The position numbers were made by a program, and so were the translations under genes. Of a DNA stretch of 15,131 nt, positions 1 through 5,784 are shown piece after piece; within the stretch, counting starts at the first letter, position 1; every line of letters starts with the position of its first letter. Below the pieces are notes generated by a model, which made no database searches, was not told the DNA's origin, and saw nothing but the letters and a program-made list of their open reading frames with translations. The stretch covers positions 1 through 15,131 of the forward strand of contig DAJQ01000048.1 in the NCBI GenBank assembly GCA_002496395.1, written 5' to 3'. Source of the DNA: Methanocorpusculaceae archaeon UBA456. Lineage in GTDB: Archaea > Halobacteriota > Methanomicrobia > Methanomicrobiales > Methanocorpusculaceae.

Positions 1-86
1 GGGCTATTGACACAACCGGGGACAAGCAGGTCGACACCTACTTCGTACTTGGCATGCTCGGAGATGTACCGATAACCAGCAATTAA
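1..86 (+). CDS. C-terminal end of a surface protein with WALDTTGD-type repeats (5' partial)
   Basis: Only the last 27 codons are in the window. In-frame codons begin at position 3 and end with TAA at 84-86. The visible residues include IDTTGDKQVDTYFVLGM followed by LGDVPITSN. They match the second half of the 40-residue repeat that ends the two large minus-strand proteins at 7992-11822 and 14242-15131. The repeat again sits at the extreme C-terminus, so this is probably a third secreted protein of the same C-terminal class. Its upstream domains cannot be seen. It is transcribed towards the glycan-export genes (convergent with the ABC ATPase). The family match is clear from the residues. The surface location is inferred from the paralogues. 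Confidence 0.8.
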   Translation, partial: AIDTTGDKQVDTYFVLGMLGDVPITSN

Positions 87-99
87 TCTGAAAAACCCC

Positions 100-115
100 T
101 ATTTTTATTTTTATA
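100..115 (+). terminator. T-rich archaeal terminator after the partial repeat protein
   Basis: Two T5 runs (TATTTTTATTTTTATA) begin 13 nt after the TAA of the plus-strand gene. Archaeal RNA polymerase terminates at oligo-T tracts without needing a hairpin. The rest of the 98-nt convergent gap to the ABC ATPase stop at 185 is AT-rich and shows no other clear element. Confidence 0.55.
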
Positions 116-184
116 CATTATGAATAGATATAATGAGAATGAAGCTATTTTGCCAATCAATTACCGATCATCAATTGGATAATA

Positions 185-973
185 TTATATCCGGGATCCC
201 GATGCCGAGATCGCCAGATAGTCCGCAATAACCACATCAGTCTCCCCAAGAGACTGGATTGTCCCATGATCAAGAGCAAGGCACCGCGAACAGAGTTCCC
301 GAACACTTTCAAGTGCATGAGAGACATAGATGATCGTCTTTCCCGCCCCCTTGATCTCCTCAATCTTCTCAGTACATTTCCGCTGAAAAGCCTCATCCCC
401 GACAGCAAAGACTTCATCAACAAGAAGAATGTCCGGGTCAGTCTGGATAGCGGTTGCAAAGGCAAGACGAACGGTCATTCCTGAGGAGAAGTTCTTGAGG
501 CGCATATGTTCAAAACGCTTTAAATCCGAAAATTCAAGAATCTCATCATATCGAACAGCTATACTCTTCTTAGATAGACCCATAATCGATCCATAGAGAT
601 AGATGTTCTCCCGTGCCGTGAGATCAGGCTGGAACCCAACACCAAGTTCAAGGAAGGGAGCAATCTTTCCCTGTACCTGAACAGTTCCAAAATCCGGATA
701 GAGAACACCGGCAAGTATCTTCAACAGCGTACTCTTCCCGCTCCCATTTGCCCCGATAACACCAAAGGTCTCTCCTTTCTGAACCGAGAAACTGACATCC
801 TTCAGAGCCCAGAAATCATCATATAAAGTTTCCCTTCCAGGCAGCAGACTCACAAGGTGATCATAGGTTGTCTGCTTCCGCTCCTTTGGTATCCGGAAGT
901 GCTTCGAGAGAAGATCGACCTTGATAGCATACTTATCCGGAGATTGCCTTGGAAACTTAAGGGTTTCCACCAT
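185..973 (-). CDS. ABC polysaccharide/O-antigen exporter, ATP-binding subunit (Wzt/TagH type)
   Basis: This is a 262-residue ATPase that would power export of a lipid-linked glycan with the permease encoded just upstream. Walker A is GANGSGKST (residues 74-82), the Q-loop is near F114-Q115, the ABC signature is FSSGM (162-166), Walker B with catalytic Glu is ILLVDE (182-187) and the switch His is H219 in YVSHA. The N-terminal extension before the Walker A domain (KHFRIPKERKQTTYDHL) is typical of polysaccharide exporters. The protein stops soon after the ATPase core, so it lacks the C-terminal carbohydrate-binding domain of long Wzt proteins that recognise a capped chain end. The ATG shares one base with the permease stop (TGATG) and follows GAGGTGATC, an almost perfect anti-16S match, so the two subunits are translationally coupled. 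The family is secure. The substrate is inferred from the neighbours. Confidence 0.93.
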   Translation of the reverse strand: MVETLKFPRQSPDKYAIKVDLLSKHFRIPKERKQTTYDHLVSLLPGRETLYDDFWALKDVSFSVQKGETFGVIGANGSGKSTLLKILAGVLYPDFGTVQVQGKIAPFLELGVGFQPDLTARENIYLYGSIMGLSKKSIAVRYDEILEFSDLKRFEHMRLKNFSSGMTVRLAFATAIQTDPDILLVDEVFAVGDEAFQRKCTEKIEEIKGAGKTIIYVSHALESVRELCSRCLALDHGTIQSLGETDVVIADYLAISASGSRI

Positions 974-1734
974 CAGATCACCTCAGCAAAACGGCGCTCA
1001 AGCCGTTGGAAGAGAAGAGATCCAAAGACTGCAATCAGACATCCCGCCATAAATACCATGGAGATACTGAGAAGGGATGGCATACTACCATAGAGAAGGA
1101 AATCCCGGTAAATCTCCATCAGCATTGTCATGGGATTAAGCATATAATAGCTGAGATACGCAGCTGGTATGACACTGATCGGATAGACGATCGGCGAAAG
1201 GAAGAAACCTGCCTGAAGAACCACATCCCAGATCTGATTTAGATCCCTATAATAGACATATAGCGATGCAAGAAAAAGTGAGATCCCATAGACGAGCAAC
1301 AGGTAGATCACGTGCACTATCGGGAAGAGGAGAATATATACTGTCACTCCTACTCCAAGAATAAAGAGGAGCGGGATAAGCACCAGAAATTCAAGAATCG
1401 AGCTGACAAATGCCGAGAGCACAGAACTGAGCACCAGAATCTGGCGGGGTATAAATATCTTGGTCACAAGCCCGGGCCTGCCAACAATTGAGCCCATCGC
1501 GGTCATTGTACCATTTACAAGGAATCGCCATACAATAATTCCGATAAGAATATAGAGTGCAAAATTCTCCACCTCGAACCGGAAGACATTGCTGAAGACA
1601 AAGTAGAGTACGAGCATCATCAGGAGCGGGTTTAACAGAGACCACGCAAACCCGAGAACCGAACTCTGGTACTTCACCTTCAGGTCACTGATTGTCAGGT
1701 TCCAGATGAGATCTCTATACTGTACCAGCCACAT
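973..1734 (-). CDS. ABC-2 type polysaccharide exporter, permease subunit (Wzm/TagG type)
   Basis: This integral membrane protein of about 253 residues has the ABC-2 layout: a short cytoplasmic amphipathic start (YRDLIWNLTISDLKVKY), about six hydrophobic spans, and the conserved 'YYRDLNQIWDVVLQAGFFLSPIVYP' region near the C-terminal third (quoted here in part: YYRDLNQIW and FFLSPIVYP). It would form the channel for the ATPase whose gene overlaps its stop codon. A longer reading frame begins with TTG at 1749, but the ATG at 1734 has a strong GGGAGGT site 6 nt upstream, so 1734 is chosen. Its first 20 nt overlap the end of the family-2 glycosyltransferase gene. With rfb genes and glycosyltransferases upstream, the likely cargo is an undecaprenyl- or dolichyl-linked, rhamnose-containing glycan (inference). 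Confidence 0.92.
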   Translation of the reverse strand: MWLVQYRDLIWNLTISDLKVKYQSSVLGFAWSLLNPLLMMLVLYFVFSNVFRFEVENFALYILIGIIVWRFLVNGTMTAMGSIVGRPGLVTKIFIPRQILVLSSVLSAFVSSILEFLVLIPLLFILGVGVTVYILLFPIVHVIYLLLVYGISLFLASLYVYYRDLNQIWDVVLQAGFFLSPIVYPISVIPAAYLSYYMLNPMTMLMEIYRDFLLYGSMPSLLSISMVFMAGCLIAVFGSLLFQRLERRFAEVI

Positions 1735-2677
1735 CCCGATACCTCCCAACCGAACTCCAGGTCGAAATAAACCTCATAATCTCACTATCCGGCACCGTCT
1801 GCCGCACCATCTTCCGTCTCCCTATCATCGCAGGTACACCCATGAGGGCATGGGATTTGGCCTTCAGAATAGCACGACCTCTTCCTTTCATCATATAATG
1901 GGGAATCACCGCAAGATTCCTTCCGATGATCCAGGGGAGCGAGGTGATGAGAATACAAGCCGGAAAATCCTTCAGGACATACCAGAGAATATTCCGGTTG
2001 CCATAATAGACCGCAAGATCTGATCCGACACCGGCAGTTCCGCCATGAATATGGTACACCTGTGCACGAGGCGTATATACACATTTCCAGCCTAAAAGCC
2101 TTGCACGAAACGCCAGATCCACATCTTCCATATAGAGGAAGAAATCTTCATCAAAGAGCCCGACCTCCTCAAGCATCAGGCGGCGGTAGAGGGCGGCACC
2201 CGCACAGGGGCCAAAGACCTCTTCAATACTATCGTACTGGCCTGTATCCTCCTCATAGATCCCGCGATCCCAGGCAGCCCCGCTGCGGGAGATGCAGATT
2301 CCTGTTGAGTTGATCCGATGATCAAAAAAGAGGATTTTAGCGGCTGCCATCCCAACGCCATCATCCTGATCCATCACCTCAAGCAGGTGGAAGAGGCAGT
2401 CAGGATCAACCCGGGTATCGTTATTCAGAGTCATGATATACTCTCCAGACGCCACCTGGATACCCGCATTCACCCCACCGGCAAAGCCGAGGTTTTCACC
2501 AGCCCTGACGAGTATCACATCAGGAAAATGTGCCTCAAGATACCCGACACTTCCATCTGAAGAGGCGTTGTCGACGACGATTACTTCATAGTCGCAGAAG
2601 GTCTGGAGCGCAAGCGATGAGAGGCACTGCTCCAGGTACTCCCTCCCATTGAAGTTCACGATGATCACACTGATCAT
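1715..2677 (-). CDS. Family 2 glycosyltransferase (rhamnosyltransferase-like)
   Basis: This 320-residue GT-A fold glycosyltransferase probably acts at the cytoplasmic membrane face and adds a sugar to a lipid-linked acceptor. The N-terminus ISVIIVNFNG (2-11) and VVDNASSDGS (34-43) form the nucleotide-binding part. LNNDTRVDP (84-92) supplies the DxD-like metal site, and FLYMEDVDLAFR (180-191) carries the ED catalytic-base motif of WbbL/rhamnosyltransferase-like GT2 enzymes. The C-terminal third has hydrophobic stretches (ILITSLPWIIG) that could associate with the membrane. It starts at an ATG 27 nt after rfbA with a GGGGTGG site, and its 3' end overlaps the permease. Its place directly after the dTDP-rhamnose genes makes dTDP-rhamnose the natural donor, but donor and linkage cannot be read from the sequence. 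Confidence 0.88.
   Translation of the reverse strand: MISVIIVNFNGREYLEQCLSSLALQTFCDYEVIVVDNASSDGSVGYLEAHFPDVILVRAGENLGFAGGVNAGIQVASGEYIMTLNNDTRVDPDCLFHLLEVMDQDDGVGMAAAKILFFDHRINSTGICISRSGAAWDRGIYEEDTGQYDSIEEVFGPCAGAALYRRLMLEEVGLFDEDFFLYMEDVDLAFRARLLGWKCVYTPRAQVYHIHGGTAGVGSDLAVYYGNRNILWYVLKDFPACILITSLPWIIGRNLAVIPHYMMKGRGRAILKAKSHALMGVPAMIGRRKMVRQTVPDSEIMRFISTWSSVGRYRDVAGTV
1741..1747 (-). promoter_or_regulatory. Ribosome binding site deciding the permease start
   Basis: On the minus strand this reads GGGAGGT and lies 6 nt before the ATG at 1734. It falls inside the open frame that starts with TTG at 1749, which argues against that longer start. It also lies inside the end of the glycosyltransferase gene, consistent with coupled translation. 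Confidence 0.7.
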
Positions 2678-2704
2678 CTGTCCACCCCTGCCTGCACTGG
2701 CTAC

Positions 2705-3427
2705 TTACTCCTGCATCTTCTCTTTCTTCAGCTGCTGGGCCAGGAGGCTTGCCCGGATCAGGCTGTCAAAGGTTCCTGCATCACTCCAGTGACCTTCAAG
2801 GAGGCTATACTTCATCTCACCAAGCCTGATGTACTCGTTATTCACATCAGTTATCTCAAGCTCGCCCCTACCTGAAGGCTTGAGCGTTCTCACGATCTGA
2901 AAAACCCGTGAGTCATACATGTACATCCCTGTAACCGCGAGATCAGATCGTGGTTCCTGTGGTTTCTCCTCGATTGTAATAACCTGTTCATCCTGGATTT
3001 CTGCAACACCGAACCGGTTTGGATCGGGAACCGGTTTTAAGAAGATCCGTGCACCACCGGTAAAAGCCGATACATCATCTCTGATAGAATCCTGGAAGAT
3101 ATTGTCACCAAGGATCACAACAATACTCTCATCATCAGCCCAGCGTTCCGCAAGCCCAAGCGCCTGGGCGATACCGCCTGCCTCTTCCTGGATCTCATAC
3201 GTGATATGCACGCCATACTCTGCACCAGAACCAAGGAGTTCAAGAAAATGCCCGGCATGCCCACGCCCAGAGACGATCATGATCTCGGTGATCCCGGCAT
3301 CAATGAGGGTCTGCAGGGGATAGCAGATCATCGGTTTGTCATAGACGGGCAGAAGGTGCTTGTTGGTCACCTTGGTCAACGGGTACATGCGGGATCCGGT
3401 ACCCCCGGCAAGAATTACTCCTTTCAT
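2705..3427 (-). CDS. rfbA: Glucose-1-phosphate thymidylyltransferase (short archaeal RmlA)
   Basis: This enzyme makes dTDP-glucose from dTTP and glucose-1-phosphate, the first step to dTDP-L-rhamnose. The signature GGTGSRMYPLT (8-18) binds the nucleotide. PVYDKPMICYPL (27-38), GDNI (107-110, metal-binding Asp) and EEKP (153-156) are conserved, and WSDAGTFDSL (214-223) matches the family C-terminal motif. At 240 residues it is shorter than bacterial RmlA (about 290) and lacks the C-terminal helical extension used in the allosteric interface. Short versions are common in archaea. The ATG overlaps the rfbD stop by 4 nt (ATGA), with a GGTGAT ribosome site inside the end of rfbD. It is cytoplasmic. 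Confidence 0.93.
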   Translation of the reverse strand: MKGVILAGGTGSRMYPLTKVTNKHLLPVYDKPMICYPLQTLIDAGITEIMIVSGRGHAGHFLELLGSGAEYGVHITYEIQEEAGGIAQALGLAERWADDESIVVILGDNIFQDSIRDDVSAFTGGARIFLKPVPDPNRFGVAEIQDEQVITIEEKPQEPRSDLAVTGMYMYDSRVFQIVRTLKPSGRGELEITDVNNEYIRLGEMKYSLLEGHWSDAGTFDSLIRASLLAQQLKKEKMQE

Positions 3428-4248
3428 ATCATATCACCAGTAAGATAATCATTCAGTGCCTCTCTCCAGTGCCGGAGAGGCGTTGTTTTCGTAGTATTCA
3501 GCACAGAATACTTCGGCCGTACCGCCTTCCTTGGAAATTCAGCAGATGAACAGGGAACGGCATTTCCAATGAATGATTCAGCAAACTCAAACCAGGAACA
3601 GGATCCGTCATTGGTGATATGGTAGATCCCGGGATCGCAGAGTATCAGATCAAGAGTCTTCTCTGCAAGATCGACTGTATAGGTGGGTTTTCCAAACTGA
3701 TCATGTACAACCTTCACCTGATCCATCCGTGTTGAGAGATCGCGTAGTGTATCAACAAAGTTCTTCCCATGCTCTCCAAAGAGCCATGATGTCCGGATAA
3801 TCCGGTAGTTCTCCATACCCTGGATAATCCGCTGTTCACCAAGCAGTTTGGATCTTCCATAGGCATTAATCGGGTTTGGCGGATCCGACTCAACGTATGC
3901 TTGCCGTGAACCATCAAAGACATAATCTGTGCTGTAATGAACGAGGACAGCACCCGCATCCCTGCAGGCACGGGCGATATATCCGGGACCCTCTCCATTC
4001 ACCGCAGAGGCAATCCCGACATGATCCTCACATCCATCAACATCGGTATATGCAGCAGCATTGATCACCACTTCAGGCGCCAGATCACTGATGCAGGCAT
4101 ACACCGCCTCTTCATCAGTGATATCCAGCTCATGACCCCGGAGAAGAGCACCGGGAAACACCTTCCGGAGAGCATGCCCGAGCATCCCGTTTGCCCCAAG
4201 TATCAATATCTTTTCTGGATTTACTGTTTTAATGGGCGCCACCACCAT
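3424..4248 (-). CDS. rfbD: dTDP-4-dehydrorhamnose reductase
   Basis: This is the last step of dTDP-L-rhamnose synthesis, an NAD(P)H-dependent reduction of the 4-keto sugar. It has a short-chain dehydrogenase fold: the Rossmann glycine motif GANGMLG (18-24), INAAAYTDVDGCE (62-74), YSTDYVFDG (105-113), the catalytic pair Y130xxxK134 in INAYGRSK, and RTSWLFGEHGKNFV (152-165). Length (274 residues) is close to the family norm of about 290. The ATG at 4248 lies within the last 28 nt of rfbB and has only a weak ribosome site. GTG codons immediately follow, so the start is uncertain by a few residues. It overlaps rfbA by 4 nt. Confidence 0.93.
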   Translation of the reverse strand: MVVAPIKTVNPEKILILGANGMLGHALRKVFPGALLRGHELDITDEEAVYACISDLAPEVVINAAAYTDVDGCEDHVGIASAVNGEGPGYIARACRDAGAVLVHYSTDYVFDGSRQAYVESDPPNPINAYGRSKLLGEQRIIQGMENYRIIRTSWLFGEHGKNFVDTLRDLSTRMDQVKVVHDQFGKPTYTVDLAEKTLDLILCDPGIYHITNDGSCSWFEFAESFIGNAVPCSSAEFPRKAVRPKYSVLNTTKTTPLRHWREALNDYLTGDMI

Positions 4249-5183
4249 TCGTTCTCTGCATACCAGGAGACGGTCATCTCCATTGCAGAATCAAAATCAA
4301 ATGCCGGTCTCCAACCCATAGATCGGATCTTTGTCGTATCAAGGGAATACCGCCAGTCATGGCCGGGCCTGTCCTGCACATACTCGATCATCGATTCATC
4401 CTTTTTCGAATGTGTAAGGAGAGAGTGGGTGATCTCAAGATTCGTCAGCTCATTCCCGCTTCCGATATTATAGATCTCCCCGGGCTCTCCATGCTTGAGG
4501 ATGAAAGCGATTGCCCGGCAGTGATCGATCACATAGATCCAGTCACGCACATTCTTACCAGTACCATAGACGGGAACCTTCTTGCCATCCAGCAGGTTTG
4601 TTGCAAAGAGAGGGATCAGCTTCTCAGGATACTGGTAGGGCCCAAAATTATTGGTGCACCGGGTGATGATCACCGGCAGACCGTGGGTGATCCAGTACGA
4701 TCGGGCAAGGAGATCGGATCCTGCTTTACTTGCAGAATAGGGGCTTGAAGGGTTGAGGTTATCCATCTCGGTAAAGGATCCATGAACAGTGCTTCCATAG
4801 ACCTCATCTGTTGACACATGGATAAAACGGGAGACTCCGTTCCTCATGGCACCTTCAAGCAGCACATGGGTCCCAAGGACATTCGTCCTGACAAAGACCG
4901 AGGCATCCGTAATCGATCTATCAACATGGCTCTCAGCAGCAAAATGGACGATCACATCGACGTTATGATCGGAGAGCGTTCGGGAGACACACGCGGTATC
5001 GCAGATGTCGCCCTGCACAAATATATAGCGGGGATCGTTCCCGATATCCCGGAGATTGGCCGGGTTACCGGCATAGGTGACCAGATCGAGGTTGACTATC
5101 TCACAATCCGGGTTTTCTCTGAGCATCTCACGGATAAAATTACTCCCGATGAAGCCAAGGCCGCCGGTGACAAGGATCTTCAT
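4221..5183 (-). CDS. rfbB: dTDP-glucose 4,6-dehydratase
   Basis: This enzyme converts dTDP-glucose to dTDP-4-keto-6-deoxyglucose using tightly bound NAD+. It has the Rossmann motif GGLGFIG (7-13), HFAAESHVDRSI (80-91), the catalytic STDEVYG (124-130, with the Asp-Glu pair of dehydratases), Y149xxxK153 in PYSASK, and TRCTNNFGPYQYPEKLIP (174-191). Length (320 residues) is normal. The ATG is 7 nt from the rfbC stop and follows GGGTGATT, which includes that stop codon, so the two genes are coupled. This motif set separates it well from simple epimerases of the same superfamily. Confidence 0.95.
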   Translation of the reverse strand: MKILVTGGLGFIGSNFIREMLRENPDCEIVNLDLVTYAGNPANLRDIGNDPRYIFVQGDICDTACVSRTLSDHNVDVIVHFAAESHVDRSITDASVFVRTNVLGTHVLLEGAMRNGVSRFIHVSTDEVYGSTVHGSFTEMDNLNPSSPYSASKAGSDLLARSYWITHGLPVIITRCTNNFGPYQYPEKLIPLFATNLLDGKKVPVYGTGKNVRDWIYVIDHCRAIAFILKHGEPGEIYNIGSGNELTNLEITHSLLTHSKKDESMIEYVQDRPGHDWRYSLDTTKIRSMGWRPAFDFDSAMEMTVSWYAENEWWWRPLKQ

Positions 5184-5190
5184 GGAATAA

Positions 5191-5667
5191 TCACCCGTGT
5201 TTCAGGCCGGGGAGAAGGCCCCAGTCATAGGGGATCTCGTCGCTGTCCGGAGCAAGCCTGAATTCATCGGGATCGGCATAGTTGTACGGTAGTGTCGGGA
5301 CGCTGACAAAAAATGCCGTCTCCGGTCCAATCGCTTTGAACCCATGGTATACACCAGGCGGAACCGAGATGAGCATTGGGTTCTTCTCACCCACAAAGAG
5401 CTCCATCAGGGCACCATGGGTCGGGGAGTCCACACGAGCATCATAGAGCACCACCTTCATCATGCCATGGACACAGGTGAAATTATCGGTCTGTTTCTTA
5501 TGGTAATGCCATGCCTTCACAACCCCGGGATAGGCTGTGGTGAGATAGACCTGGCCGAACTGCTGGAACAGCTCGTCATCACACCTGAGAATCTCCATCA
5601 GCCAGCCCCGTTCGTCAGGGATAACACGGAGGGTCTTTTGGACGACACCGTCTATTGATACAACCAT
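5191..5667 (-). CDS. rfbC: dTDP-4-dehydrorhamnose 3,5-epimerase family cupin (RmlC-like)
   Basis: This 158-residue cupin is placed to epimerise the 4-keto-6-deoxy sugar at C3 and C5, giving the complete rhamnose set with rfbB, rfbD and rfbA. Visible motifs are RGWLMEI (20-26), KAWHYHKKQTDNF (51-63) with the likely catalytic His, HGMMKVVLYDAR (67-78), PPGVYHGF (103-110), NYADPDEFR (129-137) and IPYDW (145-149). The His loop reads AWHYH where classical bacterial RmlC has a G-L-H-Q type loop, and the protein is about 25 residues shorter than E. coli RmlC. It therefore belongs to a divergent subgroup. No strong ribosome site precedes the ATG at 5667, which is the first gene after a 117-nt gap and may be on a short-leader or leaderless transcript. 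Confidence 0.87.
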   Translation of the reverse strand: MVVSIDGVVQKTLRVIPDERGWLMEILRCDDELFQQFGQVYLTTAYPGVVKAWHYHKKQTDNFTCVHGMMKVVLYDARVDSPTHGALMELFVGEKNPMLISVPPGVYHGFKAIGPETAFFVSVPTLPYNYADPDEFRLAPDSDEIPYDWGLLPGLKHG

Positions 5668-5707
5668 AGAGTAGTATGGGAGAGAAACGAGGATAAGGGT
5701 TCTGCTG

Positions 5708-5724
5708 CACTCCCGGAAGGAGTG
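5708..5724 (-). promoter_or_regulatory. Small inverted repeat between aglB and rfbC
   Basis: The arms CACTCC and GGAGTG pair perfectly around a 5-nt loop. The element lies 41 nt upstream of the rfbC ATG and 60 nt after the oligosaccharyltransferase stop. No T-run follows it on the minus strand, so a plain terminator is less likely than an operator or 5'-leader structure for the rfb operon. A weak TATA-like GGTTATTATC lies upstream at about 5749-5758. The function is not established. Confidence 0.3.
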
Positions 5725-5784
5725 TACTCAACCACCACCTTCCCTCTGATAATAACCGGAAAATACCTGCCTGAATCAGAAGAT

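Noticed and set aside
156..176. Direct repeat ATCAATT/ATCAATT and partial palindrome between the two convergent genes
   Set aside because: Short and AT-rich, likely by chance; no attachment-site or mobile-element genes are nearby.
1735..1749. Longer permease start at a TTG codon
   Set aside because: The ATG at 1734 has GGGAGGT 6 nt upstream, and that site lies inside the proposed extension.
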